Assembly: GCF_013114595.1 (NCBI RefSeq)
Contig: NZ_VTXE01000042.1
Span: 1 to 38,861, forward strand
Direction: 5' to 3'
DNA: 38,861 nucleotides
From: Vibrio sp. 99-8-1
GTDB taxonomy: Bacteria > Pseudomonadota > Gammaproteobacteria > Enterobacterales > Vibrionaceae
Shown here in pieces: positions 25,000-33,354 of the stretch. The position numbers were made by a program, and so were the translations under genes. The number at the start of each line of letters is the position of its first letter. The first letter of the stretch is position 1. Below the pieces are notes generated by a model. That model did not search any database. It saw only the letters and a program-made list of their open reading frames with translations, and was not told the origin of the DNA.

Positions 25000-25492
25000 C
25001 GCTGATAAATATTGATTTTAAGTATTTAAAAGCGCCCTTTATTCATCTCGTGAATTTCTAAACGCCAATCACTCTGCTAGTGATCTCACCATTGATTTGT
25101 TGCTATTTCAGTTAATTGTAACTTTATGTTTCTATGATATTTTTAATATAAATACTTCCTCGTATTGTTATAGGCCAGATTTGCAGGTCACATATAGTGG
25201 TGGTGAATTTTTCATTGTTCATTATAAATAATCTGAATTTATATCTTTTTAGATTTTTCTTAACCTTTTGTTTACTAGTTATTTTTTATGTTAGTACCTA
25301 AAATTTACTAATTATTTATAAAGGTTATTGATTTGTGCTCATTCATTGATGGATAGTGAATGGCATTCGGATGCTAAAAGTATATTTTAATTATTAAAAA
25401 TCACCGATTTCTTGGTTTCTATTCGGTAACGCAATGACGTTACTTTCAATCTTAAATACAACTAATTATCGAAAATGATATGAGGCACATCA
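25000..25492. other. Long AT-rich region upstream of leuO
   Basis: This 493-bp stretch holds no gene I can support. It is strongly AT-rich, with A and T runs especially at 25120-25400, as expected for a region bound by H-NS and relieved by LeuO itself. Small dyads include ATCACT-CTGCT-AGTGAT (25068-25084). An imperfect GCGCT...AGCGC stem at 24999-25035 may end the preceding LysR transcript but lacks a clean T-run. In V. cholerae leuO transcription responds to ToxR; no ToxR site is claimed. Confidence 0.5.
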
Positions 25493-26452
25493 ATGTTGAA
25501 TAAAAATGAAGTTGGTTCTGCTGCTACAGGTTATCGAATGGAGTCGACATTACGTGGAGTAGATCTAAATTTACTGACAGTTTTTGACGCAGTAATGCAG
25601 GAACAGAATATAACAAGAGCAGCGCAAAATCTTGGCATGTCTCAACCTGCTGTAAGTAATGCGGTTGCTAGACTTAAAGTCATGTTTAATGATGACCTGT
25701 TTATGCGTTATGGCCGAGGTATTCAACCAACGCAAAGAGCTCGCCTATTATTTGGTCCAATACGTCAGGCGTTGCAATTGGTTCGTAATGAATTACCAGA
25801 CTCTATATTTACCCCAGAAACGTCAACAAGGTCTTTTAAACTTGCTGTTTGTAGTCCTTGTGATGTTCGATTCGCACCTAAGATATTAACGGGTGTTGCA
25901 GAAAGTGCGCCAAATATTCAGTTACAAATGGATGCGGATTTTGATAGTCAATTGTCAGAAAAAATGCGCTTTCAGGAAGTGGATTTTGCCATTGACTATA
26001 CATGCTTCGATGAAGCAGGTTTTTCTAGCACAGAGATCTTTACTGATGAACTTGTGGTCGTCGCTGCCAAAACTCACCCAAGAATTGGTGATAGCATCTC
26101 AGAACAAGAGTTGGTAACGGAAAAGCATGCAAAATTGTCGAAGATGAATGGTATGCGTAGTTACTCTGAACAAGCATATCGAGATCTAGATTGCCAAGCC
26201 GCGTACAAAGGGACCAGCTTAAGCAATATCCTCTATGTCGTTAGTCAATCAGAACTCATTACGGTTGCACCACGTTGGTTAGTGGAAAACTTGACCGATC
26301 GTGACCAACTAAAGGTGCTGGATCTTCCTATTAATAACAATAAGATTAATGGTTATCTTAGTTGGCATGCATCAAGTGAAAAAGATCGTGGCCATATCTG
26401 GATGAGAGATCAGTTAATGATGATCTGTGGCGATGTCATAGCAAACGACTAG
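25493..26452 (+). CDS. leuO: LysR-family global regulator LeuO
   Basis: LeuO is a LysR-type regulator that antagonises H-NS silencing and controls stress, efflux and virulence genes. The 319 residues match E. coli LeuO very closely over the DNA-binding part: VDLNLLTVFDAVMQEQNITRAAQ and GMSQPAVSNAVARLKVMFND are near-identical, followed by LFMRYGRGIQPT. The C-terminal half is more divergent, and the end LSWHASSEKDRGHIWMRDQL matches the family. The ATG at 25493 has TGAGG 7 bases upstream. In many enterobacteria and vibrios leuO lies beside leuABCD; here it is about 15 kb from leuA with a pump and a transporter module between, but still next to the acyl-CoA ligase and ilvIH. Confidence 0.95.
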   Translation: MLNKNEVGSAATGYRMESTLRGVDLNLLTVFDAVMQEQNITRAAQNLGMSQPAVSNAVARLKVMFNDDLFMRYGRGIQPTQRARLLFGPIRQALQLVRNELPDSIFTPETSTRSFKLAVCSPCDVRFAPKILTGVAESAPNIQLQMDADFDSQLSEKMRFQEVDFAIDYTCFDEAGFSSTEIFTDELVVVAAKTHPRIGDSISEQELVTEKHAKLSKMNGMRSYSEQAYRDLDCQAAYKGTSLSNILYVVSQSELITVAPRWLVENLTDRDQLKVLDLPINNNKINGYLSWHASSEKDRGHIWMRDQLMMICGDVIAND

Positions 26453-26520
26453 TTTTTAGCTTGTTTCTAGAGAACGACAGCTGCGCAGATAAAATCTAAC
26501 AGTACAAACTGAACTAAATA

Positions 26521-26560
26521 AAGCACTGAATGGTATTTCCATTCAGTGCTTTGGTTTTTT
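26521..26560 (+). terminator. Rho-independent terminator after leuO
   Basis: A perfect 13-bp stem, AAGCACTGAATGG and CCATTCAGTGCTT with loop TATTT, is followed by TGG and six T. Confidence 0.92.
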
Positions 26561-26621
26561 CAGAAAAGCAAAAATGTGGAGAATTATTCCGTGATCAACT
26601 AAATAACTTCAGCTATCGAAG

Positions 26622-26649
26622 TTGCCTTTTTTGCCTTGAAATGTATATT
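26622..26649 (+). promoter_or_regulatory. Candidate sigma-70 promoter of the acyl-CoA ligase
   Basis: TTGCCT (26622-26627) and TATATT (26644-26649) with a 16-base spacer predict a transcription start near 26656, seven bases before the palindrome at 26663-26680. Confidence 0.45.
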
Positions 26650-26662
26650 GTCCGCACAAATC

Positions 26663-26680
26663 AGCTTACATATGTAAGCT
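26663..26680. promoter_or_regulatory. 18-bp perfect palindrome, FabR-like operator
   Basis: AGCTTACATATGTAAGCT is a perfect 18-bp palindrome ending 12 bases before the ligase ATG. From memory the FabR (YijC) operator of fabA and fabB is close to AGCGTACA-NN-TGTNCGCT; this site agrees except for one symmetric position in each half. Since FabR responds to fatty acyl species and the gene activates fatty acids, a fatty-acid-responsive TetR protein is a sensible binder. It would sit just after the predicted transcription start. Confidence 0.5.
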
Positions 26681-26692
26681 TAAGGTAAAGAG

Positions 26693-28504
26693 ATGGCTAA
26701 TTTAGATTTTCATATCGTAAAACGTATTAAAGAGCAGGTTGCTAAACATGGTGATCGAGTTGCTCTTCGTCATAAAGTCGCTGGTGTATGGAAAGACATT
26801 AGCTGGAAGCAGTTTGGTCAAGAAATTGATGCGCTCTCATTAGCACTGCTGGCTCAAGGATTAAAAGCTCAAGACAAAATAGGCATATTTGCCAACAATA
26901 TGCCAAAGTGGTCAATCGCTGATTTCGGAGCATTGCAAATTAGGGCAATTACTGTCCCTATTTACGCAACGAATACGGCAAGCCAGTCCGCATATGTGTT
27001 GCAAAACGCGGATGTAAAAGTGCTGTTTGTGGGTGAGCAAGAGCAGTACGACGCCGCACTCACTATTTTTGAACAGTGCGACACGCTTGAAGTGATCGTG
27101 GCAATGTCTGATGACATCGATCTGCAAGATCAACCCGCTGGGATTTCTTGGGGTGATTTTATTGCCAAAGCTCAGCCTGAGGGCAATACAGAACTTGAAG
27201 AACGATTAAATCAAGCCAATTTCGATGACTTATTTACGCTCATATATACTTCAGGAACCACAGGTCAGCCTAAAGGTGTCATGCTTGATTACAGTAATAT
27301 GGCAGCTCAATGCAAAGGGCATGACAGTAATCTAGCGTTAACAGAAAATGATGTCTCTCTCTGTTTTCTACCCTTATCACATGTGTTTGAACGAGCATGG
27401 TCTTTTTATGTTTTCTATAAAGGGGCGACAAACTGTTATCTGCAAGACACAATGCAGGTTCGTGATGCATTGGGCGAAATCAAACCAACAGTCATGAGTG
27501 CTGTTCCGCGTTTTTATGAAAAAATATTTTCTGCAATACATGAGAAAGTAGCGCGAGCACCAATTCATCGCAAACTGGTATTTACTTGGTCCGTGAATAT
27601 GGGGGCTCGAATAGCCGCTTGTAAACAAGAAGGGCGAGAGCCTTCTTTGTTACTAACCAAATGCTATAAACTTGCCGATAAACTCGTACTGGCGAAGTTG
27701 AGAGAGCTATTGGGTGGACGCATCAATTTTATGCCTTGTGGTGGCGCCAAACTTGATCCAACCATTGGTCGTTTTTTCCATGCTATCGGTATCAATGTAA
27801 AACTTGGTTACGGTATGACAGAAACCACCGCGACGGTATCTTGTTGGGAAGACAATCGATTTTCACCGGATTCTATTGGCTCCTTAATGCCCAATGCGGA
27901 AGTGAAAATTGGTGAGAACAACGAAATACTCGTGCGTGGCCCTATGGTGATGCGTGGTTATTACAAAATGCCAGAAGAGACCGAAAAGACTTTTGATGAG
28001 CTTGGCTTTCTTAAGACCGGAGATGCTGGACATTTTGATGATGAAGGCAATCTCTATATTACCGATAGAATTAAAGAGCTGATGAAAACGTCGGGAGGCA
28101 AATATATTGCTCCTCAACATATTGAAGGCACCATTGGTAAAGACCACTTTATTGAGCAGATCGCGGTGATTGCCGATACTCGAAAATTTGTATCAGCATT
28201 GATAGTGCCGAGTTTTGAATCATTAGAAGAGTACGCTAAAGAGCTAAACATTAAATATCATGACAGGTTAGAGTTGATAAAACATAGCCATGTGATTGAA
28301 ATGTTGGAAAAGCGCGTAGCTGAATTGCAAAAAGATTTGGCAAAATTTGAGCAGGTGAAAAAGATCACCATTCTACCGAAAGCCTTTTCTATGGACAAAG
28401 GTGAGTTAACGCCAACTCAGAAGCTTCGTCGCAAAGTCATCGATGAACGTTATGAAGATCAAATTGAAGAGATGTACTCTGACAACAAGCCTAGCGAAAA
28501 GTAA
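26693..28504 (+). CDS. Long-chain fatty-acid--CoA ligase (AMP-forming)
   Basis: The enzyme activates fatty acids to acyl-CoA through an acyl-adenylate. It has 603 residues. The AMP/ATP P-loop signature YTSGTTGQPKGVML is at about 183-196, GYGMTETTATVSCWE is the A5-type motif, LKTGDAGHFDDEGNLYITDRIKELMKTSGGKYIAPQHIE is the A7-A8 hinge with the family's lysine region, and a C-terminal KITILPKAFSMDKGELTPTQKLRRK contains the catalytic-lysine segment. It is of the FAA1/long-chain eukaryote-like branch rather than classic E. coli FadD. AAGG lies 7-8 bases before the ATG. The same gene follows leuO and precedes ilvI in V. cholerae, as I recall (VC2484). It probably feeds exogenous or recycled fatty acids to CoA metabolism. 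Confidence 0.9.
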   Translation: MANLDFHIVKRIKEQVAKHGDRVALRHKVAGVWKDISWKQFGQEIDALSLALLAQGLKAQDKIGIFANNMPKWSIADFGALQIRAITVPIYATNTASQSAYVLQNADVKVLFVGEQEQYDAALTIFEQCDTLEVIVAMSDDIDLQDQPAGISWGDFIAKAQPEGNTELEERLNQANFDDLFTLIYTSGTTGQPKGVMLDYSNMAAQCKGHDSNLALTENDVSLCFLPLSHVFERAWSFYVFYKGATNCYLQDTMQVRDALGEIKPTVMSAVPRFYEKIFSAIHEKVARAPIHRKLVFTWSVNMGARIAACKQEGREPSLLLTKCYKLADKLVLAKLRELLGGRINFMPCGGAKLDPTIGRFFHAIGINVKLGYGMTETTATVSCWEDNRFSPDSIGSLMPNAEVKIGENNEILVRGPMVMRGYYKMPEETEKTFDELGFLKTGDAGHFDDEGNLYITDRIKELMKTSGGKYIAPQHIEGTIGKDHFIEQIAVIADTRKFVSALIVPSFESLEEYAKELNIKYHDRLELIKHSHVIEMLEKRVAELQKDLAKFEQVKKITILPKAFSMDKGELTPTQKLRRKVIDERYEDQIEEMYSDNKPSEK

Positions 28505-28521
28505 TCGACAGTAAAATAGTG

Positions 28522-28562
28522 AAAAAAGCCCATTTGGTCATAGAGATCAGATGGGCTTTTTT
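28522..28562 (+). terminator. Rho-independent terminator after the acyl-CoA ligase
   Basis: AAAAAAGCCCAT (28522-28533) pairs perfectly with ATGGGCTTTTTT (28551-28562); further inner pairs with two wobbles lengthen the stem. A and T runs on both sides make it potentially bidirectional. Confidence 0.9.
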
Positions 28563-28914
28563 GTAGTTAGATTCTGATTTGTTGATGATATGTTCTAAAA
28601 TTGTTGCTTGTTTCAGAGTTTATTACTGTTTCATATTTAACCTATAGCACATGGTTGTTTTTTTCGTTTTGCCCTTGATTTAATGGCGAATAAGCTTGAA
28701 ATTAGAGCTTATATACAAGGGTATGCCTTGTATAACTCATGGATATAGCAAAAGTGTTCATCTCCTGTTTCTGTGTTACACATGAAAGATGTCTCTTTTA
28801 CTATTTTAGGCTACGAATAAGCCCTAGCTATGTGATACGACAATTGGGAGAAACTCAGATACAGGCTACTGAGGTTCCGCCGTTCTTAATATGTCGTATT
28901 AAGGAGAAAAAACG
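28563..28914 (+). promoter_or_regulatory. ilvIH upstream region with a 23-bp inverted repeat
   Basis: No gene is supported here; a possible 72-codon frame from 28739 runs into ilvI and has no family look or ribosome site. The notable element is a perfect 9-bp inverted repeat at 28712-28734: TATACAAGG, spacer GTATG, CCTTGTATA. It lies about 180 bases before ilvI and is not followed by a T-run, so it is more like an operator than a terminator. In E. coli ilvIH is controlled by Lrp over a long upstream region; no leader peptide rich in Ile, Val or Leu codons was seen here. Confidence 0.45.
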
Positions 28915-30633
28915 ATGGAAATGTTGTCCGGTGCGGATATGGTTGTTCGCTCATTGATCGACGAAGGCGTTGATCACATCTTTGGCTACCCAGGTGGCTC
29001 AGTTCTCGATATTTACGATGCACTACACCAAAAAAGCGATATTGAACACGTGCTGGTTCGCCATGAACAAGCAGCGGTGCATATGGCTGATGGTTATGCT
29101 CGTGCAACCGGAAAAACAGGGGTTGTTTTAGTTACCTCTGGCCCCGGTGCAACTAATGCGATTACAGGCATTGCGACTGCCTATATGGACTCAGCACCTA
29201 TGGTGGTGTTGTCAGGTCAGGTTCCGGGTACATTAATTGGAAATGATGCTTTTCAAGAGTGCGATATGGTGGGTATTTCCCGCCCGGTAGTAAAACACAG
29301 CTTTCTCGTTACCGATCCAAAAACTATCCCAGAAATTGTTAAGAAAGCATTTTATCTTGCTTCGACAGGGCGTCCTGGTCCTGTGGTCGTTGATCTACCA
29401 AAAGATATGCTGAATCCACTGCTGAAGTTCCCATATCAGTACCCTGAATCTATCAAGATGCGTTCTTATAATCCAACAACTAGTGGACATAAAGGGCAGA
29501 TCAAGAAAGGCCTAAAAACCCTATTAGAAGCGAAAAAACCCGTTCTCTACATTGGTGGTGGCGCGATTATTTCTGAAAGTGATAAACAAATTTTACAATT
29601 GGCAGAAACATTAAATTTGCCAGTTATCAGCACATTAATGGGGTTAGGCGCGTTTCCGGGAACTCATAAAAACTCTCTCGGTATGCTGGGTATGCATGGC
29701 TCCTATGAAGCGAATATGGCGATGCATAACGCCGATTTAATCTTTGGTGTCGGAGTACGTTTTGATGACCGTACCACCAATAATGTTGAGAAATACTGTC
29801 CAAACGCCAAGATAATGCATATTGATATTGATCCGTCATCGATATCAAAAACCATTCGAGCGGATCTGCCGATTGTCGGTTCTGCTGATGTTGTGCTGGA
29901 TGCGATGTTAAAGATTCTAAACGAACAAGAGAGCCGCAATGATGAGGCGGCATTAAATAGCTGGTGGGATGAGATTTCACAATGGCGAGATCGTCAATGT
30001 TTGAAATACGATACCAGCAGTGATCGCATAAAACCGCAGCAAGTTATAGAAACGCTTTACAAGTTAACTGATGGAGAGGCTTATGTTGCTTCTGATGTTG
30101 GCCAGCACCAGATGTTTGCTGCACTCTATTACCCGTTCGATAAACCTCGTCGCTGGATAAACTCCGGTGGCTTAGGAACTATGGGCTTTGGTTTGCCTGC
30201 GGGTATGGGAATAAAATTTGCCATGCCGGAAGAGGAAGTCGTTATTGTTACCGGTGATGGCAGTATTCAGATGAATATTCAGGAGCTATCGACAGCACTG
30301 CAATACGATATTCCAGTGAAAATTATAAACCTCAATAACCGTTTCCTAGGTATGGTTAAGCAGTGGCAGGATATGATATATCAAGGCCGGCATTCGCATT
30401 CTTATATGGACTCAGTGCCTGATTTTGCTGCGATCGCAGAAGCTTATGGTCACGTTGGTATTCGAATCTCTTCTCCAGACAAACTTGAATCTGAGCTAAA
30501 GAGAGCATTGGATATGAAAGACAAACTGGTATTTATTGATATCAGTATCGATGAGACAGAGCATGTGTACCCTATGCAAATTAAAGGTGAGGGGATGGAT
30601 AAAATGTGGCTTAGCAAAACGGAGAGAACATAA
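28915..30633 (+). CDS. ilvI: Acetolactate synthase III large (catalytic) subunit
   Basis: The enzyme makes 2-acetolactate from two pyruvate, or acetohydroxybutyrate from pyruvate and 2-ketobutyrate, for Val, Leu and Ile synthesis, using thiamine diphosphate and FAD. The 572 residues equal the usual E. coli length (574). The catalytic glutamate is Glu51 in VRHEQAAVHMADGYARATG; the central FAD domain has ISTLMGLGAFPG and GVRFDDRTT; the thiamine diphosphate motif is VTGDGSIQMNIQELSTALQYDIPVKIINLNN. AAGGAG lies 8 bases before the ATG. The stop overlaps ilvH by one base (TAATG). Confidence 0.97.
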   Translation: MEMLSGADMVVRSLIDEGVDHIFGYPGGSVLDIYDALHQKSDIEHVLVRHEQAAVHMADGYARATGKTGVVLVTSGPGATNAITGIATAYMDSAPMVVLSGQVPGTLIGNDAFQECDMVGISRPVVKHSFLVTDPKTIPEIVKKAFYLASTGRPGPVVVDLPKDMLNPLLKFPYQYPESIKMRSYNPTTSGHKGQIKKGLKTLLEAKKPVLYIGGGAIISESDKQILQLAETLNLPVISTLMGLGAFPGTHKNSLGMLGMHGSYEANMAMHNADLIFGVGVRFDDRTTNNVEKYCPNAKIMHIDIDPSSISKTIRADLPIVGSADVVLDAMLKILNEQESRNDEAALNSWWDEISQWRDRQCLKYDTSSDRIKPQQVIETLYKLTDGEAYVASDVGQHQMFAALYYPFDKPRRWINSGGLGTMGFGLPAGMGIKFAMPEEEVVIVTGDGSIQMNIQELSTALQYDIPVKIINLNNRFLGMVKQWQDMIYQGRHSHSYMDSVPDFAAIAEAYGHVGIRISSPDKLESELKRALDMKDKLVFIDISIDETEHVYPMQIKGEGMDKMWLSKTERT

Positions 30634-31127
30634 TGAGACATATCATTTCTTTACTATTAGAAAACCAGCCCGGTTCTCTTTCTCGTGTTGTTGGCCTATT
30701 TTCTCAACGTGGTTACAACATTGAGTCACTCACTGTTTCGCCTACCGATGATGAAACCTTGTCTCGTTTAAACATCACTACAGATAGTGATGTCATGGTG
30801 TTAGAGCAGATAGAGAAGCAACTTCATAAGCTGATTGATGTGCTTAAAGTTCAAGAAGTTACCGAGCATGACCATGTCGAGCGTGAATTGATGATGGTTA
30901 AAGTAAAAGCCAGTGGTTTTGCTAGAGCAGAAGTAAAACGAACATCAGATATTTTCCGCGGGCAAATCGTTGATGTAACGCCATCCCAGTATACTATTCA
31001 ATTGGCGGGAACCAGTGACAAATTAGACGCTTTTATTACTGCGGTTTCAGATGTGACTGAAGTGATTGAAGTGGCGAGAAGTGGTGTAGTTGGCATTGCT
31101 CGAGGAGAGAGAGCGCTAAAAGTATAG
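30633..31127 (+). CDS. ilvH: Acetolactate synthase III small (regulatory) subunit
   Basis: The 164-residue regulatory subunit activates IlvI and confers valine feedback inhibition. An ACT domain spans about 2-75 (RHIISLLLENQPGSLSRVVGLFSQRGYNIESLTVSPT), and a second ferredoxin-like domain follows from about 80 (ERELMMVKVKAS) to the C-terminus (ARSGVVGIARGERAL). Length and sequence are standard for IlvH (163 in E. coli). It is translationally coupled to ilvI. Confidence 0.97.
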   Translation: MRHIISLLLENQPGSLSRVVGLFSQRGYNIESLTVSPTDDETLSRLNITTDSDVMVLEQIEKQLHKLIDVLKVQEVTEHDHVERELMMVKVKASGFARAEVKRTSDIFRGQIVDVTPSQYTIQLAGTSDKLDAFITAVSDVTEVIEVARSGVVGIARGERALKV

Positions 31128-31155
31128 TGATTAGTTATTTTTTTAAACTTTGATG

Positions 31156-31183
31156 AAGCCCTCCTAATCTGTGGAGGGCTTTT
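31156..31183 (+). terminator. Rho-independent terminator after ilvIH
   Basis: AAGCCCTCC (31156-31164) and GGAGGGCTT (31173-31181) form a perfect 9-bp stem with an 8-base loop, followed by TTG and a T-rich tail. Confidence 0.88.
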
Positions 31184-31256
31184 GTTTATTTATAGATCTA
31201 TTTATTGGTACAATGCGTGCTCTTTTTGAACCAACCTCACATTTTATAAGGTTACA

Positions 31257-33131
31257 ATGTTAAAGAAGCGCTGGTTTTTTCTAATCATTGTTATCTGCCT
31301 GCTATTAAGTGGAGCGGTTGGGTACGGCTACTCGCTTAAATATCAATCTTTATATAACAAGAATAAAGAGAATGTTATTGAAACCAGCAAGTTTCAGCTG
31401 CTTTTTACTGCGCGAGAGTTTTATCAATTTGATTCCCAAATCACCTCTACAATTGAGTTACTCAATCAAAACCGGGCATTAATGCAGTTTGTTGCAAATG
31501 AAAATTCAGCGAAAAAACAACAAGTAGAAGAGATTTGGTCAACATTAACGGGCTATCAAAGCTTTTTTAAACAGATTCGTTATGTTGATACTCGTGGGCA
31601 GGAACAGATTAAAGTTGAGTACTCCTATTTAGAACAAGGTGCAATTGCACGTTCTGACTATAAAAATATTGAGACTAAACGTTATTTTGAATTTGCTAAA
31701 ACCTTGGCAGATGGTGAAGTTGGTACGCTTGGGGTTGGTTTAGAAAAAGCGCTGGGGGATTCTGACGATCCTTATGTACCTATTCAGCATATTATCACAC
31801 CGTATAAACATGATGGCGTGCGCCAAGGTTATTTAATTTTAAGTATTGATTTTTGGTTATCAGCATCCTTATTGGACTTTTCGCCTCAAGCCAGTTTTCG
31901 ACCTAGGGTGGTGACACTGCAAGGTGACTACGTTGTACACCCAGATCCTGAACGATTATTTGGCTTTGCCATACCAGAGCGAAAGCAATACAACCTCGGT
32001 TTGAGTCACCCCAAACTATGGCATGAAATGAAGAACACTCCAATCGGCGTATTTGAAAACGATGGGGCTATTTACATATATGAGCAAGTTAATATTCACT
32101 CTGGTAATAGCTTCTATATCATTATTGAGTTCACTCAGCAGCAGCTATTTGAGCAAGTCAGAGAAGAGTATTATGCCATCATTCAAATGGCTAGCTTGGT
32201 TATGCTGGTTATTATGTTCGCGGGTATTCCGGCGGCCTATATTGTTTACCTGTCGCAAAAACGAAACCTTGAAAGCAAACTCGCTATGGCAGCGTTAAAT
32301 GGAATGTCTGCGGTTATGGTTTGCGATGCTCAGTATCGAATTTTAAAAATAAATAGAGAATTTGAAAAAATCACAGGCTATCGAGACAGCCAGATTCGTT
32401 ATGGTAATTTGCGAAAGATGTTGTTTGATATGCGTTTTCCTTTTGGCTGGTCAGCCATTTGGGATAGTGTGAAAGCTGATCACAGTTGGGAAGGGGAGCT
32501 AAAAATACTTGGGCGATCTGGTGCTGAATTAATTACCATTACTCGAATTCAGGCGGTACTAGATTCTAGACAAAATGTAACTAACTACATCATATCTCTG
32601 GTCGATATTTCTGAGCGTAAAGAGCTGGAAGAGCGCTTGCGTTATTTAAGTGAGAAAGATGAGCTATCTCAACTATGGAACCGTCGTAAGTTTGAGGCAG
32701 AGTTACAGAATGAAGCACAGTTGGTGCTCCGTTATCCACAAAATCATATTGGTTGCTTAGCGCTGTTAGATATTGATCACTTCAAAAAAATTAATGATGA
32801 ACTTGGTCATGATGAAGGTGACCGAGTGATTCGGCAAATCTCTATGCAATTACAGCAAAATACCCGTCAAACGGACTTTATCGCTCGTATTGGCGGCGAA
32901 GAGTTTGCCATCATCATGCCTCATACCGAGTTGCCTGAAGCAGAGGTGGTACTAAACCGCATCCGTACTTCCGTTGCAACTGACGGCCGCAACAGCGCTA
33001 CCATTAGTATCGGAATTACCCTGTTAACCTCCAATGCGACTCAGTGTTATAAAACCGCGGATGTTGCGTTATACCGTTCTAAGTCATTAGGACGAAATCA
33101 AACCTCCATTGGTCATAGTGACGAGAGTTAG
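31257..33131 (+). CDS. Membrane diguanylate cyclase with Cache-like sensor, PAS and GGDEF
   Basis: This protein is predicted to make cyclic di-GMP. Its 624 residues begin with TM1 at about 6-25, then a periplasmic domain (about 30-300) of double-Cache type, with FFKQIRYVDTRGQEQIKVEYS and GYLILSIDFWLSASLL. TM2 is at about 310-335 (MASLVMLVIMFAGIPAAYIVYL), followed by a PAS domain (about 342-455, with ITGYRDSQI and a closing IISLVDISERKELEERL) and a GGDEF domain from about 465. The active-site signature GGEEF is at 546-550 and a product-inhibition site RQTD (RxxD) at 537-540, five residues earlier, so the enzyme looks active and feedback-inhibited. There is no EAL domain. It stands alone between two terminators; a link to the neighbouring amino-acid genes is not evident. 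Confidence 0.92.
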   Translation: MLKKRWFFLIIVICLLLSGAVGYGYSLKYQSLYNKNKENVIETSKFQLLFTAREFYQFDSQITSTIELLNQNRALMQFVANENSAKKQQVEEIWSTLTGYQSFFKQIRYVDTRGQEQIKVEYSYLEQGAIARSDYKNIETKRYFEFAKTLADGEVGTLGVGLEKALGDSDDPYVPIQHIITPYKHDGVRQGYLILSIDFWLSASLLDFSPQASFRPRVVTLQGDYVVHPDPERLFGFAIPERKQYNLGLSHPKLWHEMKNTPIGVFENDGAIYIYEQVNIHSGNSFYIIIEFTQQQLFEQVREEYYAIIQMASLVMLVIMFAGIPAAYIVYLSQKRNLESKLAMAALNGMSAVMVCDAQYRILKINREFEKITGYRDSQIRYGNLRKMLFDMRFPFGWSAIWDSVKADHSWEGELKILGRSGAELITITRIQAVLDSRQNVTNYIISLVDISERKELEERLRYLSEKDELSQLWNRRKFEAELQNEAQLVLRYPQNHIGCLALLDIDHFKKINDELGHDEGDRVIRQISMQLQQNTRQTDFIARIGGEEFAIIMPHTELPEAEVVLNRIRTSVATDGRNSATISIGITLLTSNATQCYKTADVALYRSKSLGRNQTSIGHSDES

Positions 33132-33208
33132 TATTTTTGAAGCTAGCCACCAACAAAACTTCGCTAAATGAGCATCTTTAGATTAGCTGAGTATATATTC
33201 GACTAAAG

Positions 33209-33288
33209 TATAATTTAATAAAAAACTTGAGCTAAACTTATAAATGGGTAAACTGTACGTTTTATGAACAATCCCAGTTTACTCATTT
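33209..33288 (+). promoter_or_regulatory. Promoter -10 box and 5'-leader hairpin of a small transcript
   Basis: A perfect TATAAT lies at 33209-33214 with no good -35. Downstream AAATGGGTAAACTG (33242-33255) pairs with CAGTTTACTCATTT (33275-33288), 14 positions with a single G-U wobble, around a 19-base loop. With the small open frame at 33355-33486 and the terminator at 33486-33513, this outlines a transcript of about 290 bases with a structured leader. A second small hairpin, CGCGG-CTAT-CCGTG, lies at about 33299-33312. Confidence 0.45.
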
Positions 33289-33354
33289 AGGAAGAAACGC
33301 GGCTATCCGTGCATTATTAAGGAAATCATACAGTCTGGGTTTATGAGGCATAGT

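Noticed and set aside
10860..25490. Possible genomic island with integrase or IS boundaries
   Set aside because: No transposase, integrase, tRNA or flanking direct repeat was found at either end; only synteny argues for insertion.
28739..28957. 72-codon open frame upstream of and overlapping ilvI
   Set aside because: No ribosome site, no recognisable domain, mixed composition with several Cys, and its last 40 bases overlap ilvI in another frame. It is also not rich in Ile, Val or Leu codons, so it is not an ilv leader peptide.
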